Assembly: GCA_902797555.1 (NCBI GenBank)
Contig: CADBTM010000026.1
Location: 1 to 7,149, forward strand
Direction: 5' to 3'
Length of the DNA stretch: 7,149 bases
DNA from: Oscillospiraceae bacterium
Lineage (GTDB): Bacteria; Bacillota; Clostridia; Oscillospirales; Butyricicoccaceae
Below the pieces are notes generated by a model, which saw only the letters and a program-made list of their open reading frames with translations, had not been told where the DNA came from and searched no databases. The position numbers were made by a program, and so were the translations under genes. This document shows positions 1-6,455 of this stretch, piece by piece; the first letter of the stretch is position 1; each line of letters opens with the position of its first letter.

Positions 1-329
1 ACCGCATGGGCTGTCGACTAGAGGGGGAACCCATTGCACTGCGCCCCGGCATGAATCCGAATATTGTTTCCGACGGTGTTGCCATGGGCTGCATTCAGGT
101 GCCCAACGGACAGCCCATCGTGATGATGGCGGACAGACAGACCACAGGCGGTTATGTCAAGCTGGGCGCTGTGATTTCCGCCGATCTGGGACGAATGGCC
201 CAGAAAAAGCCCGGTGATCCCGTTTGCTTCGTGCAAGTCACGCTGGAAGAGGCGTATTACGCTCGGATGGAGCAGCGCCGTCTGCTGTGCAACCTCCGGC
301 AGGAGCTGGAGGACAGCGGACGTTGGTAA
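1..329 (+). CDS. pxpC: 5-oxoprolinase subunit C (biotin-dependent carboxyltransferase family), 3' end only
   Basis: This is the C-terminal third (108 visible residues, ending in TAA at 327-329) of a PxpC/KipA-type protein; the family is usually about 300-340 aa, so the start lies before the window. The visible text begins R-M-G-x-R-L-E-G, then has I-V-S-D-G-V, a G-x-I-Q-V-P-N-G-Q-P segment and the M-A-D-R-Q-T-T-G-G-Y motif, followed by V-I-S-A-D-L and P-G-D-P-V. This order is characteristic of the C-terminal half of the family. In characterised bacteria PxpC works with PxpA and PxpB as a cytoplasmic ATP-dependent 5-oxoprolinase that opens 5-oxoproline (pyroglutamate) to L-glutamate; older annotations call it an allophanate hydrolase or KipI-antagonist subunit. 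Partner genes would be expected upstream, outside the window. The gene ends just before a strong terminator, so it is the last gene of its transcript. The family call is firm; the enzymatic role is inferred from the family. Confidence 0.9.
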   Translation, partial: RMGCRLEGEPIALRPGMNPNIVSDGVAMGCIQVPNGQPIVMMADRQTTGGYVKLGAVISADLGRMAQKKPGDPVCFVQVTLEEAYYARMEQRRLLCNLRQELEDSGRW

Positions 330-343
330 GTGAAAAAAGCATT

Positions 344-362
344 CCCCCGGCATTGCCGGGGG
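344..362. terminator. Bidirectional intrinsic terminator between convergent genes
   Basis: A perfect 8-bp GC-rich stem (CCCCCGGC at 344-351, GCCGGGGG at 355-362) closes on a 3-nt loop, ATT. On the + strand it is followed by ATTTTGTT, and on the - strand by AATGCTTTTTT (six A's at 333-338 on the + strand). It lies 14 nt after the pxpC stop codon and directly beyond the stop of the - strand gene (369-371), so one hairpin can end both convergent transcripts. The T-run is better in the - direction. Confidence 0.85.
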
Positions 363-368
363 ATTTTG

Positions 369-1232
369 TTATCTGCGTCGGGAGAGGCTCCCACAGGAGC
401 ATCCTCCGACGTTTGTCTGGTCGGCAGCAGCACAGCCGGTGGGATTGAGCTCGCTGGCGCGAGGCGGGAAAAATGCGTCGGTGGGGAAGCGGAAGTTCTG
501 GAACAGCGCGCAGGGATCGTCCGGATTTCCCGGGCATTCGTTTTGCGGCATACAAAAATCATAGGCGGGAATGAGCAGCTGCACATCCCGCTCCAGTCGG
601 ATGATGCTGAACTGACCCAGCGACACCAGCAGCTGGCGCACATCCGAGCCGATCACCAGATCTTCCTCAAAGCAGGAACAGATATGGGCGGGAATGTCGG
701 CCACCATGGCGTTGAGCTCGACCTCACAGCAGGGATCGACCATCCGTGCGGACAGGCAAACGGGATCGACCATCTCCACCTCTGCTACGGGCAGATTGGT
801 GCGCTCGGCGTATTGCAGGTCTTCGCCGTCCTCTACGTAATCTGAGCTGAAGATCCGGGCGCTGCCCTCACTGCCGAAGAGAACGGTGCGCTTGTCGCAG
901 CTGGCCAGACCGGCGATCCTTCTGGGGCGTCCCACGCCGGTGAACGCATCACACTCCACGCGGTAAAAGCTGCGCACGTCCACGGTGTAAAAGCCCCGAT
1001 TATAGCCGATGGGCTCCACGTCCACATACGACCAAAGAAGCTCGGCGGATTGTGCCTTGACGCTCATTGCGTTTTCCAGCACCGCCTGAGAGGATGCGGT
1101 GAGATAAACCCGGACATCCTGCATACAGTCTCTGTCCCGGCACGAGTCGTAAACCTTTCGAGTATGGATGCAAACAGCCTCCCGGGGCGGCGGATTGCCC
1201 CGCAGCGGCCCTGCGGTAACCTTTTCAGGCAT
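369..1232 (-). CDS. Conserved-looking cysteine-rich hypothetical protein (287 aa)
   Basis: I do not recognise a named family. The start ATG (1230-1232) was chosen because a perfect AGGAGG lies 7 nt upstream (1241-1246 on the + strand); the frame stays open to 1352, but that extension has no comparable site. The protein has 16 cysteines in 287 residues. The N-terminal part carries C-x9-C-x4-C (C21, C31, C36) in a V-Y-D-S-C-R-D-R-D-C context, followed by alternating hydrophobic stretches that look beta-rich. Later there are C-C and C-S-C pairs, a Y-D-F-C-M-P-x-x-E-C segment, and a glycine/cysteine tail (C267, C278, C280) ending S-L-S-R-R-R. There is no signal peptide or membrane segment, so it is probably cytoplasmic or assembled onto a structure. 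Cysteine-rich soluble proteins of this kind in spore formers are sometimes coat or morphogenetic proteins, but nothing here proves that; metal binding is an alternative. It runs convergent to pxpC and divergent from lon. Confidence 0.8.
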   Translation of the reverse strand: MPEKVTAGPLRGNPPPREAVCIHTRKVYDSCRDRDCMQDVRVYLTASSQAVLENAMSVKAQSAELLWSYVDVEPIGYNRGFYTVDVRSFYRVECDAFTGVGRPRRIAGLASCDKRTVLFGSEGSARIFSSDYVEDGEDLQYAERTNLPVAEVEMVDPVCLSARMVDPCCEVELNAMVADIPAHICSCFEEDLVIGSDVRQLLVSLGQFSIIRLERDVQLLIPAYDFCMPQNECPGNPDDPCALFQNFRFPTDAFFPPRASELNPTGCAAADQTNVGGCSCGSLSRRR

Positions 1233-1240
1233 AGTAACAA

Positions 1241-1246
1241 CCTCCT
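1241..1246 (-). promoter_or_regulatory. Ribosome binding site fixing the start of the cysteine-rich gene
   Basis: The - strand reads AGGAGG followed by TTGTTACT or a slightly shorter spacer and then ATG at 1232-1230. It is a consensus Shine-Dalgarno at good spacing, and it decides against the 40-residue upstream extension that the open frame would allow. Confidence 0.85.
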
Positions 1247-1279
1247 GATTGGATTTGAAGAGTACCTTCGATACCAATC
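1247..1279. other. Possible stem-loop next to the ribosome binding site of the cysteine-rich gene
   Basis: GATTGG at 1247-1252 pairs with CCAATC at 1274-1279, and inside it GAAG pairs with CTTC around the loop AGTAC. On the + strand the inner helix is extended by a G-U and a U-A pair; on the - strand the G-U position becomes a C-A mismatch. The outer helix touches the Shine-Dalgarno of the - strand gene, so in that gene's leader it could affect ribosome access. The function is unproven, and short helices of this size can occur by chance. Confidence 0.35.
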
Positions 1280-1298
1280 TATTCCACGCAGGGGAAAA

Positions 1299-1334
1299 GG
1301 GTTCGCACCGATCGGAGCTGCCGCCTGTAAACCC
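1299..1334. other. Possible second stem-loop in the lon / cysteine-rich gene intergenic region
   Basis: GGGTT at 1299-1303 is complementary to AACCC at 1330-1334, with a smaller CGG/CCG helix around AGCTG and a CCGATCGG palindrome between them. It lies in the part of the intergenic region that would form the leader of the - strand gene. I do not recognise it as a known riboswitch or small RNA. The remaining part, 1335-1368, holds nothing I can name. Confidence 0.25.
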
Positions 1335-1368
1335 AACGTAAATATCGCTCACACATCAGGGTTGCCTA

Positions 1369-1405
1369 TTGAAATAATAAGAAATTTATGATAATATTAT
1401 ATAAT
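1369..1405 (+). promoter_or_regulatory. Candidate promoter of the lon operon in an AT-rich island
   Basis: Two readings are possible. TTGAAA (1369-1374) with 17 nt to TAATAT (1392-1397) has a good -35 and a modest -10. Alternatively TATAAT (1400-1405) is a perfect -10, but its -35 position is poor. The region also contains a 10-bp perfect palindrome, ATAATATTAT, at 1391-1400. There is no CIRCE element (HrcA) and no tandem GTCAAA-type CtsR site, so the classical Firmicutes heat-shock repressors do not visibly control lon here. The site overlaps the oppositely directed promoter candidate. Confidence 0.45.
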
Positions 1406-1419
1406 CCGATTTGTGTAAA
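1391..1419 (-). promoter_or_regulatory. Candidate promoter of the cysteine-rich gene
   Basis: On the - strand, TTTACA (1414-1419 on the + strand) is followed after exactly 17 nt by TATTAT (1391-1396). Each hexamer matches the sigma-A consensus at five of six positions. Transcription would start near 1384, giving a leader of about 150 nt before the ATG. A CATAAATT sequence lies just downstream (1383-1390, - strand); it resembles the CATA-type -10 of the mother-cell sporulation sigma factors, but I could not match a -35 element with confidence in this AT-rich stretch. Confidence 0.5.
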
Positions 1420-1443
1420 CACATTTTCGTCAGGAGGAACAAC

Positions 1444-3873
1444 ATGAAGCAATTCCCATCCGTCAACAAGGTTATCGAGCAGGTGCCCACGCTGGCTTTG
1501 CGCGGGATCACCGTGTTCCCCGGAACTTTGTTCCATTTTGACGTAGGCAGACAAAAATCCATTGAAGCGATGGAATACGCCATGGCCAACGGCCAGCGTA
1601 TCTTTTTGGTCACGCAGCGGGACGTCTCGGTGGATGAACCCACTGCGAACGACCTATATCCTCTCGGCACCTACTGCAAGGTGCGTCAGATTCTCAAGAT
1701 CCCCGGAGACAGCATCCGCGTTCTGGTGGAAGGACGTCATCGCGCTTTCCTCAGCGAGATCACTTCGGATGATCCCTTTCTCGTGGCAACCATCGGTATT
1801 TTGCCAGACGAGGAGGTTTCCCGCTCCACCAAAAAGGATCAGGCTATGATGCGCAATGCGCAGGAGCTCTTCATGGAGTACGTCACGCTCGTACCCCAGA
1901 TGGCCAGCGACGTCATTATGCACGTCATGGGTGCAAGAAGCATTGCCTACCTTTCCGACTATATCGCGCAAAACGTGCAGCTCAAGTTTGAGGACAAGCA
2001 GAGCCTGCTGGAAACGCTGGACCCCAGAAAACGGATGCTGCTGCTTTTGCGTATGCTTGCAGAGGAAAACCAGATCCTCCGTCTGGAACAGGACATTCAG
2101 GAGAAGGTCAAGGAGCAGATGGACAAGGGCCAGCGGGACTATTATCTGCGGGAACAGATCAAGGTGCTCAGTGACGAGCTCGGCGAGGGAGATGACCCTC
2201 AGGCCGAAGTGCAGGAGTACATGAAAAAGATCGAGAGCAAAAACCTGCCCGACGAGGTGCGGGAAAAACTTCTTCTGGAGGTGCGCCGGATGGGGAAGAT
2301 GCAGTCGTCCTCGCCGGAAAGCAGCGTTTCCCGTACATATCTGGACGTGTGCCTTGAGCTTCCTTGGACAGAGACCCGCAAGGAAAACGGCGACATCAAA
2401 AAAGCCCGTGAGATCCTGGAGGCCGATCATTACGGCCTTGAAAAGGTCAAGGAGCGCATTTTGGAATTCTTTGCCGTCAAAACGCTCACCGGCGGTGTCA
2501 AGGGTCAGATTCTTTGTCTGGCCGGCCCTCCGGGCGTGGGCAAAACCTCGGTGGCAAAATCCATCGCCCGCTGCATGGGGCGGGATTATGCCCGCATCAG
2601 TCTGGGCGGCGTAAGAGATGAGGCCGAGATCCGCGGTCATCGCAAGACCTATATCGGCGCCATGCCCGGACGGATCATCACCGCCCTTCGTCAGGCCGGC
2701 AGCCGAAACTGCCTGATTCTCATCGACGAGATCGACAAGCTGGGCAGCGACTATAAGGGCGACCCCGCATCCGCACTGCTGGAGGTGTTTGACACCGAGC
2801 AAAACGTGGCCTTCCGCGACCACTTTGTGGAGCTGCCCTTCGATCTGAGCGACGTTTTGTTTATCACCACTGCCAACGATAAAAACGCCATTCCGGAGCC
2901 TCTTCTGGATCGCATGGAGATCATCGATCTGCCCGGCTATACCGATGTGGAAAAGGTTCAGATCGCTCGGCGGCATCTTATCCCAAAGCAGCTGAAGAAG
3001 CATGGTCTCCGTCCGCAGAACTTCCGTCTGGACGACGCTGCGCTGGATATGCTGATCTCCTGCTATACCCGCGAGGCCGGCGTGCGTACCATGGAACGTG
3101 AGATCGCCAAGCTTTGCCGCAAAACCGCAAAGCAGATGAGCGAAACGGGAAAGAAATCCGTTCACTTCACGGTGAAAAACCTGGCACAGTATCTGGGCGT
3201 CCCGGTGTATCAGCCCGATCAGCCTCTTGACGCGCCCGAGTGCGGCGTGGTCAACGGTCTGGCATGGACGGCCGTCGGCGGTACCATGCTTGAAGTCGAG
3301 GCAAGTGCGGTGGACGGCAGCGGAAAGCTGGAGCTCACCGGCAATCTGGGCAACGTGATGAAGGAAAGCGCTCAGGCTGCCATCACCTATCTGCGCTCCC
3401 GTGCGCAGGAGTTGGGTCTGCCCACCGATTTTTACAGCAAGAAGGATATCCACATTCACTTCCCGGAGGGCGCCGTTCCCAAGGACGGTCCCTCGGCAGG
3501 CATCACCACCGCGACCGCCGTCTTTTCTGCGCTGACCGGCAGGGAAGTGTCCAAAACCTTTGCCATGACGGGTGAGATCACCCTTCGCGGCCGTGTGCTC
3601 CCCATCGGCGGCTTGCGGGAAAAGGCCATGGCAGCCTATCGGAATCACGTCACCACCATCATCATCCCTGAGGAAAACCGCAAGGATCTGGAGGAGGTCG
3701 ATGCCGTGGTAAAGGAAAATGTCTCCTTTGTACTGGTTAAGCATATGGACCAGGTGCTGGAAACGGTCTTTGACCTCCACACCCCCGCGATTGCACAGGA
3801 AACAGAGAAGCGCGCTCCCATTATCATCCCGCCCGATGCGGCAAAGCCTTCTGCCAGCCGGATCCGTCAGTGA
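1444..3873 (+). CDS. lon: ATP-dependent protease Lon (endopeptidase La)
   Basis: This is a complete LonA of 809 aa, near the family's usual 770-820. The ATG at 1444 has AGGAGG six nt upstream (1432-1437); a TTG at 1411 in frame has no such site. Domains in order: the N-terminal substrate-binding LON domain (starting near residue 15 with L-A-L-R-G-I-T-V-F-P-G), a charged helical linker with coiled-coil character (about 190-260), and the AAA+ module. That module has Walker A G-P-P-G-V-G-K-T-S (361-369), Walker B I-D-E-I-D-K (427-432, D428/E429), sensor-1 N478, arginine finger R490 and sensor-2 R548. It is followed by the peptidase domain with catalytic S684 in P-K-D-G-P-S-A-G and K727 in G-G-L-R-E-K-A. 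The 43-residue Ser-Lys spacing equals that of E. coli Lon. It is a cytoplasmic hexamer that unfolds and degrades damaged and regulatory proteins. A variable tail of about 31 residues (779-809), rich in Ala, Pro and Ile, follows the conserved fold. It is the first gene of a five-gene run. Confidence 0.97.
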   Translation: MKQFPSVNKVIEQVPTLALRGITVFPGTLFHFDVGRQKSIEAMEYAMANGQRIFLVTQRDVSVDEPTANDLYPLGTYCKVRQILKIPGDSIRVLVEGRHRAFLSEITSDDPFLVATIGILPDEEVSRSTKKDQAMMRNAQELFMEYVTLVPQMASDVIMHVMGARSIAYLSDYIAQNVQLKFEDKQSLLETLDPRKRMLLLLRMLAEENQILRLEQDIQEKVKEQMDKGQRDYYLREQIKVLSDELGEGDDPQAEVQEYMKKIESKNLPDEVREKLLLEVRRMGKMQSSSPESSVSRTYLDVCLELPWTETRKENGDIKKAREILEADHYGLEKVKERILEFFAVKTLTGGVKGQILCLAGPPGVGKTSVAKSIARCMGRDYARISLGGVRDEAEIRGHRKTYIGAMPGRIITALRQAGSRNCLILIDEIDKLGSDYKGDPASALLEVFDTEQNVAFRDHFVELPFDLSDVLFITTANDKNAIPEPLLDRMEIIDLPGYTDVEKVQIARRHLIPKQLKKHGLRPQNFRLDDAALDMLISCYTREAGVRTMEREIAKLCRKTAKQMSETGKKSVHFTVKNLAQYLGVPVYQPDQPLDAPECGVVNGLAWTAVGGTMLEVEASAVDGSGKLELTGNLGNVMKESAQAAITYLRSRAQELGLPTDFYSKKDIHIHFPEGAVPKDGPSAGITTATAVFSALTGREVSKTFAMTGEITLRGRVLPIGGLREKAMAAYRNHVTTIIIPEENRKDLEEVDAVVKENVSFVLVKHMDQVLETVFDLHTPAIAQETEKRAPIIIPPDAAKPSASRIRQ

Positions 3874-3880
3874 GGGACAA

Positions 3881-4480
3881 ATGAACTTCAAAAACACTGT
3901 TTTTGTCAAAAGCGCCGCAAAAAAAAGTGACTTTCCCCGGGACGCTTTGCCCCGGGTGGTCTTTGCAGGCCGCTCCAATGTGGGGAAGTCGTCCACCATC
4001 AACCGTGTGGTGGGGAAGCGCGGCTTTGCTCGAGTCAGCTCCGTTCCGGGAAAAACCGTCTTTGTCAACCTGTTCAAGGTGGACGACCGGGGCTGGCTGG
4101 TGGATCTTCCCGGCTACGGCTATTCCAAAGCATCCCAGCAGGAGCGGGAGCGCTACTCCAGATTGATCGAGGAATACTTTGCCGAGGATCGGGAGAATAT
4201 CACACGGATCTATCTCATCGTCGACGCCCGGCACAAGCCCACCGCCGACGACGTGACCATGGTGGAATGGGTGCGGCATTACGGCAAGCCCCTCACCGTG
4301 GTGGCAAACAAGCTGGACAAGCTGAAAAAGAGCGAGATCGAGCCCAATCTGGCCTGTATCCGGGAAACGCTGTCTCTTGGAGAAAACGACGTTCTGATTC
4401 CCTTTTCCGCCGAAAAGGGGACAGGCAATGAAGAACTGAAAAGCAATATTCAATATGCGATAGAGGAGAAAACGCTATGA
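3881..4480 (+). CDS. engB: Ribosome biogenesis GTPase EngB (YsxC/YihA)
   Basis: This is a complete 199-aa TrmE-Era-EngA-EngB-Septin family GTPase of normal length. It carries G1 G-R-S-N-V-G-K-S-S (30-38), G3 D-L-P-G-Y-G-Y (75-81; the PGYGY form is the EngB hallmark), G4 N-K-L-D (143-146) and G5 S-A-E-K (176-179). In Bacillus subtilis YsxC is essential and needed for late assembly of the 50S ribosomal subunit; the same cytoplasmic role is inferred here. The ATG at 3881 lies 7 nt after the lon stop with GAGGG (3872-3876) overlapping that stop, and the start fits the family's N-terminus. The TGA at 4478-4480 overlaps the lysA ATG as ATGA, so the two genes are probably translationally coupled. 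A lon-engB (lonA-ysxC) pair is also known in Bacillus, which supports the call. Confidence 0.96.
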   Translation: MNFKNTVFVKSAAKKSDFPRDALPRVVFAGRSNVGKSSTINRVVGKRGFARVSSVPGKTVFVNLFKVDDRGWLVDLPGYGYSKASQQERERYSRLIEEYFAEDRENITRIYLIVDARHKPTADDVTMVEWVRHYGKPLTVVANKLDKLKKSEIEPNLACIRETLSLGENDVLIPFSAEKGTGNEELKSNIQYAIEEKTL

Positions 4481-5784
4481 AACACTACTACAGCGATCAC
4501 TTTACCATCGGAGAGAACGGACACATCTGCATGGATGGTGTCGATCTCGTCACCGTAGCGCAGGATTTCGGCACCCCCGCTTATGTGATGAGCGAGAGCC
4601 AGATCCGTGAGAATTGCCGCGCCTTTACCGAGGCGATGAAACGCAATTTCGGCGAGCGGTACAAGGTTGCCTATGCCAGCAAAGCCCTTTGTGCAAAGTT
4701 TATGTATCCCATTCTTGCTTCTGAGGGCGTCCACGCCGACGTGGTTTCCGGCGGTGAGCTGTATACCGCCCTGCAGGCGGGCTTCAATCCCAAGCATCTG
4801 CATTTTCACGGCAACAACAAAACCTATAAAGAGCTGGTAATGGCGGTGGACTGCGGCATCGGTTCTGTCATCATCGATGCGTTTGAAGAAGTGGACCTGC
4901 TGGAGACCATCTGCGCCTCCAAGGGTGTGCATCAGCGTGTCCTGTTCCGCGTCAAGCCCGGCGTGCATGCCGACACTCACGAGTTTATCTCCACAGGTCA
5001 AAACGACAGCAAGTTCGGATTCGGCATCGAGGACGGAGAAGCCATGCGCCTTGCGAAGTATATCCTCCAGCACGAGCATCTGGACTTTGCCGGCATTCAC
5101 TGCCACATCGGTTCTCAGGTCTTCAGCGTGGACGGTTTTGCCCGCGCCGCAAAGATCATGTTTGACTTTTTCTGCAAGATGGAGCAGGAGCTCAACATCA
5201 CCATGGATGAGATGATCATCGGAGGCGGCTTCGGCATCCGTTATATGCCCGAGGACGAGCCCGGCACCTTCGGTGAAAAGCTGGACGCCATGGGAAAGGT
5301 CATGCGGGAAGAATCTGCCCGGCTGGGACGGGAAATCCCCGAGATCGTCATCGAGCCCGGCCGCTCTATGGTGGGCGCCGCAGGCTGCACCCTGTATACC
5401 GTTGGCTCTGTGCGGGATATCAAGGACGCCAGAAGCTATGTTTCCGTGGACGGCGGTCTGCCCGACAACCCCCGTTTTGCCCTGTATCAGGCCAAATACG
5501 ACGCCGTGGTGGCCAATCGCGCCGATGCTCCCCGGGATAAACTGCAGACCATCGCCGGACGCTGCTGCGAGAGCGGCGATCTTGTCGCCCGGGATCTGAC
5601 TTTCCAGACTGCCAAGGCCGGCGATATCCTCTGTGTGTTCGCCACAGGCGCGTACAACTATTCTATGGCCTCCAACTACAATCGCGTGCCTCGTGCTCCC
5701 ATCGTGCTCATCTCTGACGGAAAGGCCCGTGAGGTGGTGCGCAGAGAGACCTATGAAGATCTGGTACGCAACGACCTGATCTGA
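4477..5784 (+). CDS. lysA: Diaminopimelate decarboxylase
   Basis: This is a complete 435-aa fold-type III PLP enzyme that converts meso-diaminopimelate to L-lysine and CO2, the last step of lysine synthesis, in the cytoplasm. An N-terminal beta-barrel carries the PLP lysine K69 in V-A-Y-A-S-K-A-L, followed by V-V-S-G-G-E-L, H-F-H-G-N-N-K, H-C-H-I-G-S-Q and the phosphate-binding E-P-G-R (293-296). The second domain has the active-site C364 in C-E-S-G-D and Y393 in T-G-A-Y-N-Y. The C-E-S-G-D motif favours LysA over ornithine/arginine decarboxylases of the same fold. AGAGGAG at 4462-4468 lies 8 nt before the ATG, inside the end of engB. Its supply of lysine and its draw on the meso-diaminopimelate pool link it to both protein and cell-wall synthesis. 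No lysine riboswitch is seen in front of it; as an internal operon gene it is more likely to follow lon transcription. Confidence 0.96.
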   Translation: MKHYYSDHFTIGENGHICMDGVDLVTVAQDFGTPAYVMSESQIRENCRAFTEAMKRNFGERYKVAYASKALCAKFMYPILASEGVHADVVSGGELYTALQAGFNPKHLHFHGNNKTYKELVMAVDCGIGSVIIDAFEEVDLLETICASKGVHQRVLFRVKPGVHADTHEFISTGQNDSKFGFGIEDGEAMRLAKYILQHEHLDFAGIHCHIGSQVFSVDGFARAAKIMFDFFCKMEQELNITMDEMIIGGGFGIRYMPEDEPGTFGEKLDAMGKVMREESARLGREIPEIVIEPGRSMVGAAGCTLYTVGSVRDIKDARSYVSVDGGLPDNPRFALYQAKYDAVVANRADAPRDKLQTIAGRCCESGDLVARDLTFQTAKAGDILCVFATGAYNYSMASNYNRVPRAPIVLISDGKAREVVRRETYEDLVRNDLI

Positions 5785-5816
5785 GTCGCAACACCATGCT
5801 GTTTCGCAACGACCTG
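5767..5816. repeat. 12-bp direct repeat across the lysA / M50 gene junction
   Basis: CGCAACGACCTG occurs at 5767-5778 (end of lysA) and again at 5805-5816 (start of the next gene), 38 nt apart. With the preceding six bases the two copies agree at 16 of 18 positions. A shorter CGCAAC also occurs between them at 5787-5792. Both copies are read in a frame that encodes R-N-D-L, giving V-R-N-D-L-I at the LysA C-terminus and F-R-N-D-L-R at the start of the protease. Confidence 0.7.
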
Positions 5817-6455
5817 CGCCAAGTGCTGATCCTTTTCCCGGCCGTGGTGATCTCCTTGCTTTTGCACGAGCTGTCCCACGGCTGGGCTGCCTATCTTTTG
5901 GGGGACACCACCGCAAAAAATGCGGGTAGGCTTTCCCTCAATCCGCTCAAGCATCTCGATCCGGTGGGGACACTGATGATGCTTGTGGCAGGGTTTGGAT
6001 GGGCAAAGCCGGTACCCATCAATCCGGGGCAGTTTCATATGAAAAACCGCAGGCTGGGCTTTGCCATCACCGCTGCCGCGGGGCCGCTGTGCAATTTTGT
6101 TCTGGCGTTTCTCACGGTTTTTTTGTACGGAATGCTGCTGTTCCGCGGGTCGGGCGCTCTGCCGGAACCGGCAGAAAACGCACTGATCACTTTTGCCATG
6201 CTGAATATCGGCCTTGGAGCCTTCAATCTAATCCCTGTGCCCCCGCTGGACGGCTCCCGGCTTTTGTTGCCCGTGCTGCCCAAAAAGGCAGCTGTGTTTC
6301 TGCTGAAGTATGAACGATATTTCGGCATCGGCTTTTTCGTTTTGGTTGCCACCGGTCTGATCAGCAAACCGCTGGCTGTTGTGCGGACGGCGATCGGCCA
6401 CGCCATCATCCGCATGGCGCTTTCGCTGGCTTCGGCCTTGGGAGGGCTCGGATGA
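5796..6455 (+). CDS. Site-2 protease family (M50) intramembrane metalloprotease
   Basis: This is a 219-aa membrane protein of the compact M50 type without PDZ or CBS domains. The zinc motif H-E-L-S-H (H24, E25, H28) sits in the first hydrophobic segment. It is followed by the N-P-L-K-H-x-D-P-x-G-T-L motif (49-60), and the third zinc ligand is provided by N-L-x-P-x-P-P-L-D-G (144-153, D152). Further hydrophobic segments lie at about 60-72, 88-113, 127-148 and 170-190, and a hydrophobic, helix-like C-terminus follows. Such proteases cut transmembrane helices within the membrane; the substrate here is unknown. The catalytic set is complete, so activity is likely. The ATG at 5796 starts 11 nt after lysA and has no good Shine-Dalgarno, so translation may depend on ribosomes finishing lysA. 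The stop overlaps the scpA start as ATGA (6452-6455). In Clostridia a protein of this type is often seen next to scpA/scpB (recollection, not checked). Confidence 0.92.
   Translation: MLFRNDLRQVLILFPAVVISLLLHELSHGWAAYLLGDTTAKNAGRLSLNPLKHLDPVGTLMMLVAGFGWAKPVPINPGQFHMKNRRLGFAITAAAGPLCNFVLAFLTVFLYGMLLFRGSGALPEPAENALITFAMLNIGLGAFNLIPVPPLDGSRLLLPVLPKKAAVFLLKYERYFGIGFFVLVATGLISKPLAVVRTAIGHAIIRMALSLASALGGLG

Noticed and set aside
330..845. A + strand open frame of 171 codons overlapping the cysteine-rich gene.
   Set aside because: It starts inside the terminator region, has no ribosome binding site or recognisable motif, and lies antisense to the better supported - strand gene.
1295..1340. A possible tRNA or SRP RNA fragment, because of a GGGTTCGCACC-like T-arm appearance.
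   Set aside because: No acceptor, anticodon or D-arm pairing fits around it, and the conserved SRP loop sequences are absent.
1233..1352. A 40-residue N-terminal extension of the cysteine-rich protein.
   Set aside because: The internal ATG has a perfect AGGAGG at good spacing, while the upstream start has none, and the predicted transcript leader covers this stretch.
1411..1443. An upstream TTG start for Lon adding 11 residues.
   Set aside because: The ATG at 1444 has a consensus ribosome binding site six nt away, and the added residues would translate that site itself; Lon homologues start near the chosen ATG.
1654..4077. A very long open frame (about 800 codons) on the - strand opposite lon and engB.
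   Set aside because: It lies antisense to a gene with full Lon motifs, has no ribosome binding site or recognisable domain, and is rich in His/Leu/Gly as expected from a mirrored reading of GC-rich codons.
4450..5916. A long open frame (488 codons) on the - strand opposite lysA.
   Set aside because: Same explanation: it mirrors lysA, whose PLP and active-site motifs are all intact on the + strand, and it shows no protein motif of its own.
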